Assembly: GCA_016200745.1 (NCBI GenBank)
Contig: JACQEF010000275.1
Coordinates: forward strand, 1 to 8,447
Source: Chloroflexota bacterium
GTDB lineage: Bacteria; Chloroflexota; Limnocylindria; Limnocylindrales; CSP1-4
DNA length: 8,447 nucleotides
Direction: 5' to 3'
Shown: positions 1 to 5,924 of the stretch, piece after piece
How the letters are laid out: each line of letters opens with the position of its first letter
How positions within the stretch are numbered: position 1 is the first letter of the stretch
The notes under the pieces: generated by a model
What the model saw: the letters and a program-made list of their open reading frames with translations, nothing else
What the model was told of the DNA's origin: nothing
The model's database searches: none
Translations under genes and position numbers: made by a program

Positions 1-1043
1 AGCCGGCCCTCGAGCAGCACCCGGAGCCGGTCGCCCTTGGCCGCGCTCGCCTCCACGAGCGATTCGGACTCGAGGATGCGGAGCACCTCGCCGGCCACCG
101 CCGCGCCAACCGCGTCGTGCGAGTAGGTGAACCCGTGGACGAACCCGCCGGCGCTCCTCACGGTGTCGTGGATCTCGGCGGTCGCCGCCACGAAGCCGAA
201 CGGCCAGTAGCCCGACGTGGCGCCCTTGGCGGCCACGAGCAGGTCGGGCCGGACGCCCCAGTGATCCAATCCGAACCAGCGCCCGGTCCGCCCGAAGCCG
301 GTCATGACCTCGTCGGCGATGAGCAGCACGCCGTGTCGCCGGCAGACGTCGGCGATCGCCGGCCAGTAGTCGTCGGGCGGCACGGCGGCGGCCAGCGTCG
401 CACCCACGATCGGCTCGGCGACGAATGCGGCCACGGTGCCGGGGCCGGCGGCGCCGAAGGCGCGATCGAGCTCGGCGGCCAGCTCGGCGGTCGTGGCGAG
501 CGCGTCGGAGCCGGGCAGGCCCGCGCGGTAGGGATAGGCCGCGGAGACGTGCCGGAAGCGACCCAGCCAGCCCTCGTACGGGCGCCGGAGGGGCTTGCGG
601 CTTGACAGGTCCAGGGCCCCCAGCGTGTTGCCGTGGTAGCTGCCCCAGCGCGAGAAGACGATCCAGCGGTCGGTCTCGCCGCGGGCCAGGTGGTAGGCAC
701 GGGCGAGCTTCAGCGCCGTCTCGATCGCCTCCGAGCCGCCCGATACCGGATAGATCGCCGGACCGTCGACCGGGAGGTGGCGCGCGAGCGCTCGCGCGTA
801 TGCCTCGAGCGGCTGGGTGGTGAACACGCTGCCGTGGGCGTAGGCCAGCCGGGCGGCCTGGGCGGCCATCGCCTGGGCGATCTCCCGGCGGCCGTGACCG
901 ACCCCGACCACGATCGCGCCACCCGCGGCATCGATGTACTCGCGTCCCGCGGCGTCCCGGATGGTCGACCCGTGGGCCTCGACCGCCACCGGCGGATCGG
1001 GCAGCATCGACCGGCGAAAGACGCGTCCGGGGGTCGAAGTCAT
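1..1043 (-). CDS. Class III PLP-dependent aminotransferase (omega-aminotransferase type), C-terminus cut by window edge
   Basis: This gene encodes a cytosolic pyridoxal-phosphate enzyme expected to move an amino group from an amino acid or amine to a keto acid. About 347 codons are visible with no stop; family members usually run about 430-450 residues, so about 90 residues lie beyond the left edge. Family marks seen directly are SGGSEA at residues 101-106 (phosphate binding), SYHGNT near 135-140, the PLP-pyridine aspartate D244 in LLIADEVMTGFGRTG, and the Schiff-base lysine K273 in VAAKGATSGYWPFGF. HGFTYSHDAVGAA follows, where omega-amino acid:pyruvate-type enzymes carry HGFTYS. The ATG at 1043 gives the N-terminus MTSTPGRVF, right for the family, although no clear Shine-Dalgarno sequence precedes it. 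It is divergent from the ECF sigma gene. The substrate is unknown; the name aspartate aminotransferase, often given to such proteins, would be misleading. Confidence 0.93.
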   Translation of the reverse strand, partial: MTSTPGRVFRRSMLPDPPVAVEAHGSTIRDAAGREYIDAAGGAIVVGVGHGRREIAQAMAAQAARLAYAHGSVFTTQPLEAYARALARHLPVDGPAIYPVSGGSEAIETALKLARAYHLARGETDRWIVFSRWGSYHGNTLGALDLSSRKPLRRPYEGWLGRFRHVSAAYPYRAGLPGSDALATTAELAAELDRAFGAAGPGTVAAFVAEPIVGATLAAAVPPDDYWPAIADVCRRHGVLLIADEVMTGFGRTGRWFGLDHWGVRPDLLVAAKGATSGYWPFGFVAATAEIHDTVRSAGGFVHGFTYSHDAVGAAVAGEVLRILESESLVEASAAKGDRLRVLLEGR

Positions 1044-1090
1044 CGTCGCATCGTACCGGACGGCGGCCCTCATCCGGGTCCGGACGCACG

Positions 1091-1119
1091 CCGGGAACCG
1101 ATCGCCGCCGACCGGTGTA
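1091..1119 (+). promoter_or_regulatory. Predicted ECF sigma promoter of the sigma/anti-sigma operon
   Basis: The -35 block CCGGGAACC (1091-1099) and the -10 block CGGTGTA (1113-1119) are 13 nt apart. Read as GGGAAC-N16-GTGTA, this resembles the known ECF geometry of an AAC-containing -35 and a short GT-containing -10 about 16 nt downstream. The same 16 defined bases recur with the same spacing at 2579-2607. Transcription would start near 1126, about 24 nt before the predicted start codon. An 8-bp palindrome, GTGTACAC (1115-1122), overlaps the -10 block. The exact match is seen in the sequence; recognition by the sigma factor encoded next door is inferred. Confidence 0.6.
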
Positions 1120-1137
1120 CACGGTACGGTTGAACGC

Positions 1138-1143
1138 GGGAGG
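1138..1143 (+). promoter_or_regulatory. Shine-Dalgarno GGGAGG that sets the start of the sigma gene
   Basis: GGGAGG sits 6 nt before the CTG at 1150, an ideal distance. No ATG, GTG or TTG occurs in the sigma reading frame between the predicted transcription start near 1126 and conserved region 2. This site is therefore the main reason for calling the unusual CTG start. Confidence 0.6.
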
Positions 1144-1149
1144 CCTCGA

Positions 1150-1707
1150 CTGGAAGACGGCGAGCTGATCAGCCGTTCACGTGCCGGCGATACCGCGGCG
1201 TACGAGACGCTCGTCCGCCGGTACCAGGACGTCGCGCTGCGCACCGCGTACCTCGTTGCCCCGGAGGCGGATGCCGCCGATGCCGTCCAGGACGCCTTCG
1301 TGAAGGCCTACGTCGCGCTGCCCAGGTTCCGCGACGGGGAGCCGATCCGGCCGTGGCTGTTGCGGATCGTCGTCAACGAGGGCCGCAACCGCCGGCGCTC
1401 GGCGGACCGGCGGACCGGTCTCGCGCGGCGGGCGGCGATGGTCGAGCCACACGAGGCCCTGGCTCCCTCGCCCGAATCGCAGGTCCTGGCGGCCGAGACG
1501 CGCGATCAGCTCATGGCGGCGCTGGCTCGGCTTCGCGACGAGGACCGCGAGGTGATCGGGGCGCGCTTTTTGATCGGGCTGTCCGAGGCGGAGACGGCCG
1601 AGGCGATCGGGATCCGCCGCGGGACGGTCAAGTCCCGCACGTCGCGCGCCCTGGCGCGGCTGCGCGAGGCGATGATCGAACTGGATCGAGGGCCGACGGA
1701 TGACTGA
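1150..1707 (+). CDS. ECF RNA polymerase sigma factor (sigma-70 family)
   Basis: The product directs RNA polymerase to a specific promoter set, usually in response to an envelope signal. From the CTG at 1150 it is 185 residues, normal for ECF factors. Region 2 spans about 17-84 and includes FEELVRRYQD-like YETLVRRYQD, DAVQDAFVKAY (polymerase and -10 contacts) and RPWLLRIVVNEGRNRRR. Region 4 spans about 117-172, with LRDEDREVIGARFLIGLS and the helix-turn-helix AEAIGIRRGTVKSRTSRAL that reads the -35. There is no region 1.1 or 3, as expected for ECF factors. The frame stays open upstream to an ATG at 934, but that would overlap the divergent aminotransferase and put the predicted promoter inside the gene. 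The 3' end overlaps the next gene by 8 nt, indicating translational coupling. The family is certain; the start codon is less so. Confidence 0.93.
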   Translation: MEDGELISRSRAGDTAAYETLVRRYQDVALRTAYLVAPEADAADAVQDAFVKAYVALPRFRDGEPIRPWLLRIVVNEGRNRRRSADRRTGLARRAAMVEPHEALAPSPESQVLAAETRDQLMAALARLRDEDREVIGARFLIGLSEAETAEAIGIRRGTVKSRTSRALARLREAMIELDRGPTDD

Positions 1708-2578
1708 CCGGCAGGTCCAGCGCTGGTCGGATGCCGACCTGGTCGACGCCCTTCGCGCCATCGGGCCGGAGATCGCATGGCCGGGCCCATCCCCGGCCGG
1801 AGCGTCGCGCGATCTCGCCGCCGCCGTGCGGGTGCGGATCGAGTCGATGCCGTCGCCCGCGATGGAGCCGGTCCGACCGGGCGCACGCCGCGCGCTCCCG
1901 GTGGCCGGTTGGCTCGCACGCCCGGCGGCGCGGGCCGCGCTGATCGCCGTTGCGCTCCTGATCGCCATGGCCGCGATCGCCGGGGCGGCCGGCATCGGGC
2001 TGCCGGGCCTGCGAATCTTCTTCGGGAATGGCTCGGTCAGTCCGCCGCCGAGCCTGGAGCCCGGTCGAACCGCTTCGTCCGGGGATGCCGGGGCGGCCAT
2101 GCGGCTGGGGCAGCCCGTGTCCCTGTCGGATCGCGCCGCGCTCGATGGCCAGGCCGGCTTCCACGTCCGATGGCCCGGAGACCCGGCCGCCGGGCCGCCG
2201 GACGCGGGCTACATCGACGAGACGAAGCAGGGTCAGGTCAGCCTGGTCTGGCCGGCCCGGCACGACCTGCCGGCCACGCTCGAGCCCGGCGTGGGCCTCG
2301 TGCTGACCGAGTTCATCGGCTCGGTCGACCCCGCGTACTACGGCAAGGCCGTCGGCGCTGGCACGACCGTGGAGCCGGTCGTCGTCGGTGGCCGACCCGG
2401 CTACTGGCTGTCCGGCGAGCCGCACTTCTTCTTCTACTCGGGGCCCGGCGGCGAGGTGCAGGACGATCGGCGCTGGGTGGCCGACGCCCTGCTCTGGTCG
2501 GACGGCGAGATCACCTACCGGCTGGAGTCGGCCCTCGGCCGGGACGCGACCATCCGGATCGCTGAATCGCTGGACTGA
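1700..2578 (+). CDS. Single-pass membrane protein, probable anti-sigma factor
   Basis: This 292-residue protein is translated from an ATG overlapping the sigma gene stop, with GAGGG (1688-1692) 7 nt upstream. Residues 1-75 form a short cytoplasmic part, with a charged start (VQRWSDADLVDALRAIG) that could bind the sigma factor. Residues about 78-103 form one hydrophobic helix (AALIAVALLIAMAAIAGAAG). Arginines at 63, 64, 74 and 78 favour an inside N-terminus. About 185 residues then lie outside: a Pro/Ser linker near 113-130 and a folded-looking domain rich in aromatic and beta-prone stretches (HVRWPG, SLVWPARHDL, GYWLSGEPHFFFYS). I find no cysteine, so the HxxxCxxC zinc motif of classical ZAS anti-sigma factors is absent. 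The anti-sigma role rests on gene coupling, topology and size, not on a recognised domain. The outer domain may sense a ligand or the neighbouring lipoprotein. Confidence 0.75.
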   Translation: MTDRQVQRWSDADLVDALRAIGPEIAWPGPSPAGASRDLAAAVRVRIESMPSPAMEPVRPGARRALPVAGWLARPAARAALIAVALLIAMAAIAGAAGIGLPGLRIFFGNGSVSPPPSLEPGRTASSGDAGAAMRLGQPVSLSDRAALDGQAGFHVRWPGDPAAGPPDAGYIDETKQGQVSLVWPARHDLPATLEPGVGLVLTEFIGSVDPAYYGKAVGAGTTVEPVVVGGRPGYWLSGEPHFFFYSGPGGEVQDDRRWVADALLWSDGEITYRLESALGRDATIRIAESLD

Positions 2579-2607
2579 CCGGGAACCACCCCGGCGGCGG
2601 CGGTGTA
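2579..2607 (+). promoter_or_regulatory. Predicted ECF sigma promoter of the lipoprotein gene
   Basis: CCGGGAACC (2579-2587) and CGGTGTA (2601-2607) are separated by 13 nt, repeating all 16 defined bases and the spacing found upstream of the sigma gene at 1091-1119. The -10 block ends 26 nt before the lipoprotein ATG, against 31 nt before the CTG of the sigma gene. The first base of the motif directly follows the anti-sigma stop codon, so the lipoprotein has its own promoter and may also be read through from the operon promoter. Confidence 0.6.
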
Positions 2608-2621
2608 TGAGGGTCACACCC

Positions 2622-2627
2622 AGGAGG
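2622..2627 (+). promoter_or_regulatory. Shine-Dalgarno AGGAGG fixing the lipoprotein start
   Basis: A perfect AGGAGG lies 5 nt before the ATG at 2633. An in-frame GTG at 2603 falls inside the predicted -10 element and would place ten charged residues before the signal peptide, so the ATG is preferred. Confidence 0.8.
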
Positions 2628-2632
2628 CCCCG

Positions 2633-4027
2633 ATGCCGCTCGACCGCCGATCCATCGTCCCGATCGCCATCCTGTCCGTCGTCGCCCTCGTGGGCGCCGC
2701 CTGCTCGAGCAGCACCACCGGCAAGACGGCGCCGTCCGCGGCCGACCCATCGATCGCCGCCCGCCCGTCGCCCGTGGCGAGCCCGTCGCCCGCCGCGAGC
2801 GCTGTGCCGGGCGGCCCGCAGTTCGAGCGCGGCGGATCCTCCGATGCCTGGCTGGTGGTGGGCCGGGCCGGGCACGACGCCCTGCAGGTGATCCAGGCGA
2901 GCACCGATGAGCTGTTCTCGGAGCTGCCGGTCGGGGCTCCCGACGCCGCGTGGGCCACGATGGTTGTGGCGACCGGGTCGGACGGCTCGACCACCGTCCG
3001 GGAGCTCGAGGTCTATCCCGAGCCTGCCGGCCGATCGCAGACCATCGACGGTGACTGGCGGCTGCCGACGGTCGGCCTCGACTCGCTGCCGGCCGGCGTC
3101 TCGGCGGACGGCCAGACGATCGTGCTCGTCGATGCGGCGGCGGCTGCGGCCGCGGCCCCGGCGGCCGGGCGCACGAGCCGGTTCGCGATCCTGTCGCGCT
3201 CGTTCGCGGCCGCGCCGACGATCGTGACGCTCGACGGCGTGTTCGACTACGACGCGCTGTCGCCGGACGGCGCGACGCTCTATCTCGTCGAGCACCTGGC
3301 GGCCCCGCCGGAGGGTCACTACCAGGTGCGCGCGCTGGACACCGCGTCGGGGGCCCTGCGCGACGGCCCGATCGCCGACAAGCGCAACCTGGACGAGGCA
3401 ATGGCCGGCTACCCGCTCGACCAGCTCCGCGAGCCGAACGGCTTCGTGTTCACGCTCTATCGTGGCGCGGAGCATCCGTTCGTCCACGCGCTGAGCAGCG
3501 TGGACGGCTGGGCACTCTGCATCGACCTCCCCGCGGTCGACTCGGGCGACGCGGACGCGGCGCTCGACTGGGGGCTGGCCGCGTCGGCCGACGGGCGCGC
3601 CGTGTATGCGGCCAATGCGACACTCGGCGTCGCGGTCGAGATCGACGCCAACGACCTCAGCATCCGGCGGACCGGACGATTCGCCGCGCCGGCCGCCGCG
3701 TCCGGGGCCATCTCGCTGGCCAAGTTCGGTGACCAGCCCAGCGGGCCGGTCGGGCGGCGGGTGGTCGTGTCGCCGGACGGGTCGACGCTGTTCGTGGCGG
3801 GCTCGGGCGGGATCGTGCGGATGGCCACGGACGGCCTGACGACCGGCCGGACGCTGCTCGCCGGATCGGCGATCGACAGCCTCGCCCTCAACCCGGACGG
3901 CGCGACGCTCTACGCGCTGCTCCACCGAGGTGGGCAGATCGTGGCGCTCGACCCGTCCACCGGCGAGATCGTCGGACGGGTCCCGGGCGGCGGGTTCGAC
4001 CGGCTGGTGGCCATCGTTCCCTGGTAG
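2633..4027 (+). CDS. Secreted lipoprotein with beta-propeller-like repeats
   Basis: The 464-residue product starts with a lipoprotein signal peptide: MPLDRRS, the hydrophobic stretch IVPIAILSVVALVG, and a cysteine at residue 24 (LVGAAC), so it should be lipid-anchored outside the membrane. Glycine at -3 is not the commonest lipobox residue. Residues 25-62 are a Ser/Pro/Ala tether. The body carries spaced SxDG/PDG motifs followed by beta strands, as in YVTN/WD40-like propellers: near 157 (SADGQTIVLV), 210 (SPDGATLYLV), 318 (SADGRAVYAA), 380 (SPDGSTLFVA) and 420 (NPDGATLYAL). The last is followed by GGQIVALDPSTGEIVGRV. An eight-alanine run interrupts the body (codons at 3134-3157). Two PDGATLY repeats are identical over 20 bp of DNA (3263-3282 and 3893-3912). 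Function is unknown; a binding or sensing partner of the membrane anti-sigma protein is plausible. It ends 15 bp from the convergent CoA-transferase gene, with no visible terminator between them. Confidence 0.85.
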   Translation: MPLDRRSIVPIAILSVVALVGAACSSSTTGKTAPSAADPSIAARPSPVASPSPAASAVPGGPQFERGGSSDAWLVVGRAGHDALQVIQASTDELFSELPVGAPDAAWATMVVATGSDGSTTVRELEVYPEPAGRSQTIDGDWRLPTVGLDSLPAGVSADGQTIVLVDAAAAAAAAPAAGRTSRFAILSRSFAAAPTIVTLDGVFDYDALSPDGATLYLVEHLAAPPEGHYQVRALDTASGALRDGPIADKRNLDEAMAGYPLDQLREPNGFVFTLYRGAEHPFVHALSSVDGWALCIDLPAVDSGDADAALDWGLAASADGRAVYAANATLGVAVEIDANDLSIRRTGRFAAPAAASGAISLAKFGDQPSGPVGRRVVVSPDGSTLFVAGSGGIVRMATDGLTTGRTLLAGSAIDSLALNPDGATLYALLHRGGQIVALDPSTGEIVGRVPGGGFDRLVAIVPW

Positions 4028-4042
4028 GCGGCGCCCGGCCAG

Positions 4043-4828
4043 CTACTTGGTGTAGACGCCGTCCGGGTCGAGCTCCTCGCGGATGAGCCTGAGCTCCTCG
4101 CCGGACGGCGGCGGGGTCGCGGCCAGGTCGGCGGCGATCGCGACCTCCCAGCCGATCGTCTCGCGCACGGCGTCGAGCGTCGCGCCAGGGTGGAGCGATT
4201 CGAGTCGCATCTCGCCGCCCTCGTCGAAGCGGTAGATCCCGAGATCGGTCACGACCACGCTCGGGCCGCGGCCGAGCCAGCCGCCTTCCCGCCGGATCCG
4301 CTCGGCTTGCTCGGCCCCGCCGAGGTTGCCGGGCGACGTCCGGAAATCGATGGCGTCGACGAAGCTCCGCCGGCTCTGGCGCATGATCACGAACACCTCA
4401 CGGGCGTTGATCGCGATCTCGCACGCGCCGCCCGATCCCGGCAACCTCGTCTTCGGGTGGGCGTAGTCGCCGATCACGGTCGTGTTGATGTTGCCGAACC
4501 GGTCGATCTGCGCGGCGCCCAGGAACCCGACGTCGATCAGGCCGCGCTGCAGGTAGTAGCCGAACAGCTCGACCATGCTCACCACGGCGGTCGCCCCGGT
4601 CACGATCGTCGGGTCGCCGATGGACAGCGGCAGCCGCGCCGGCCGCGCCCCGAAGACGCCGGCCTCGTACACGAGCTCGAGCTCGGGCGCCACGGTGCGC
4701 TTGGCCAGGTTGACCGCGATGTTCGGCAGGCCGACCCCGACGAAGCAGACTTGCCGGCCAGCCAGGGCCCGCGCCGCGGCGACGATCATCATCTCGGACT
4801 TCGAGAAGGTCATCTCGCCGCTCATCAT
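4043..4828 (-). CDS. CoA-transferase family I, subunit B (beta)
   Basis: This is the smaller subunit of a two-subunit CoA-transferase that passes CoA from one acyl-CoA to another carboxylic acid. The 261-residue protein shows VCFVGVGLPNIAVNLA, VYEAGVFGARP with the expected catalytic glutamate E55, and GFLGAAQIDRFGNINTTVIGDY at about 101-122. The glycine loop PGSGGACEIA follows at about 130-139. These are hallmarks of the glutaconate/3-oxoacid CoA-transferase beta fold. The frame stays open upstream to 5050, but that part is Arg/Ser/Ala-rich, overlaps subunit A and looks non-coding. The ATG at 4828 has a weak GGGA 8 nt upstream; ATGs at 4825 and 4813 are alternatives. It is the last gene of the operon, 121 bp after subunit A. 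The acyl substrate cannot be determined. Confidence 0.9.
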   Translation of the reverse strand: MMSGEMTFSKSEMMIVAAARALAGRQVCFVGVGLPNIAVNLAKRTVAPELELVYEAGVFGARPARLPLSIGDPTIVTGATAVVSMVELFGYYLQRGLIDVGFLGAAQIDRFGNINTTVIGDYAHPKTRLPGSGGACEIAINAREVFVIMRQSRRSFVDAIDFRTSPGNLGGAEQAERIRREGGWLGRGPSVVVTDLGIYRFDEGGEMRLESLHPGATLDAVRETIGWEVAIAADLAATPPPSGEELRLIREELDPDGVYTK

Positions 4829-4949
4829 GCGGAACGTCCCGCGCGCAGCCGACGCGCATGGTGTCGCGCGGGAACCTCGCACGAGCCCCGATCGCGCCGC
4901 CCGACCGACGGAATGCGCGACCCGCGCGCAACGCTGGTCCCGATCGACG
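4829..4949 (-). other. 121-bp gap between CoA-transferase subunit genes, with a possible RNA hairpin
   Basis: Subunit genes of this enzyme are usually adjacent or overlapping, so this gap is long. It contains no convincing ORF. At 4869-4890, CGGG-AAC-CTCG and CGAG-C-CCCG face each other across a CA loop, giving an 8-bp stem with an asymmetric bulge. It could be a weak mRNA processing or attenuation structure, or chance in GC-rich DNA. Confidence 0.25.
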
Positions 4950-5876
4950 TCACCGGTAGGCTCCGTAGTCGACGCTGCCCGACGGGGCGCTCCCGCTCGG
5001 GCGGAGCGAAGCGAGCCGCTCGGCCCCGAGCTTCTCGAGGTAGGCGGCACGGCCGTCGAGCTCGTACACCCATTCGCGCAGCCACGCCTGCGTCGTGGCC
5101 TCGTCGCGGGTGATCGGGTCCCAATCGAGGTAGAACCGGTTGTCGCGGTCGTAGACGCCCTGGACGTAGGACGGGTGCGCGCCCCACGGCTCGACGACCA
5201 CGGCGTCCACGATCAGGCCCGGGATGATCGTGCGGTTGGGGTCGGCGCGGATGACCGCCTCATCGACGAGCTCCTCGACGACCACGATCACCCGCTCGGC
5301 GGCGAAGGCCGCCTCCTTCTGGCAGCCGAGCAGCCCCCAGACCTGGGTGTCGCCGCCGGCCGAGGCTCGCTGGGCGTGGACGATGGTCACGTCGGGCCGG
5401 AGCGGCGGGACCGCGTAGATCGTGCCGTCGCCGTAGGGCGAGGCGATCGGCCGGATCAGCGGGTTGGCGACCGGCAGGTCGGTCTCGAAGTAGCTCCGCA
5501 GCGGGAAGAACGGCAGGTTCATCGCCCCCGCCGTGTACCGCCCGACCATCCCGAAATGGCTGTACTCCTCGAGCTCGAGGGGCTGGTCCGGGAGCTCGCC
5601 CTCCACGCGCCGGCGGATGGCGCCGAGGCCGCCGACGCCCGGGTTGCCGAGCCACGAGAAGATCAGCTTGCGGGCGACGCCCGCCGCGATCATCTGGTCG
5701 TAGACGAGATCCGGGGTCAGCCGGGCCAGGGTCAGCTCGCGCTTGCGCTGGCGGATGATCTCGTGGCCCGCGGCGAACGAGATGAGGTGGGTGAACCCCT
5801 CGATCGCGACGGTGTCGCCGTCGCGCACGAGATCGCGCACGGCGTCACGCATCGACGCCACTTTCGAGGTGGTCAC
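4950..5876 (-). CDS. CoA-transferase family I, subunit A (alpha)
   Basis: This is the partner of the subunit B encoded just downstream; the two form the active cytosolic enzyme. The 308-residue protein has the family start MTTSKVASMRDAVRDLVRDGDTVAIEGFTH, then RLTPDLVYDQMIAAG, FSWLGNPGVGGLGAIRR, HAQRASAGGDTQVWG and GAHPSYVQGVYDRDNRFYLDWD. All are typical of the glutaconate CoA-transferase A-like group. The GTG at 5876 is preferred because related proteins carry the short leader before SMRDAV, although no good Shine-Dalgarno sequence is visible. The ATG at 5852 is the alternative. It lies 48 bp after the upstream aminotransferase stop, on the same strand, consistent with one transcript. The acyl substrate is unknown; a link to acids made by transamination is inferred from context only. 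Confidence 0.91.
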   Translation of the reverse strand: MTTSKVASMRDAVRDLVRDGDTVAIEGFTHLISFAAGHEIIRQRKRELTLARLTPDLVYDQMIAAGVARKLIFSWLGNPGVGGLGAIRRRVEGELPDQPLELEEYSHFGMVGRYTAGAMNLPFFPLRSYFETDLPVANPLIRPIASPYGDGTIYAVPPLRPDVTIVHAQRASAGGDTQVWGLLGCQKEAAFAAERVIVVVEELVDEAVIRADPNRTIIPGLIVDAVVVEPWGAHPSYVQGVYDRDNRFYLDWDPITRDEATTQAWLREWVYELDGRAAYLEKLGAERLASLRPSGSAPSGSVDYGAYR

Positions 5877-5924
5877 CGTCGGATTATCAGGCAGCGAAGG
5901 TCGCCGGGTGCGAGCCCGCGGCCG

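Noticed and set aside
934..1149. Upstream in-frame extension of the sigma factor to an ATG at 934
   Set aside because: It would overlap the divergent aminotransferase start, adds about 72 residues unlike any ECF N-terminus and contains the predicted promoter.
3263..3912. Exact 20-bp direct repeat at 3263-3282 and 3893-3912
   Set aside because: Both copies encode the same PDGATLY motif in propeller repeats of one protein; protein-level repetition with biased codon use explains it without a mobile element.
1628..3925. A 765-codon open frame on the minus strand across the anti-sigma and lipoprotein genes
   Set aside because: It is low-complexity Arg/Gly/Asp-rich translation opposite genes with a clear signal peptide, membrane helix and ribosome sites; the stop-free frame follows from high GC.
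4028..4042. Bidirectional terminator between the convergent lipoprotein and CoA-transferase genes
   Set aside because: The 15-bp gap and its flanks show no stable hairpin followed by a T-run in either direction.
4869..4876. Third GGGAACC-like -35 block on the plus strand
   Set aside because: No CGGTGTA follows at the required 13-nt spacing, and the surrounding genes run on the other strand.
4829..5050. Upstream extension of CoA-transferase subunit B to 5050
   Set aside because: The extra residues are Arg/Ser/Ala-rich, match no family N-terminus and overlap the end of subunit A.
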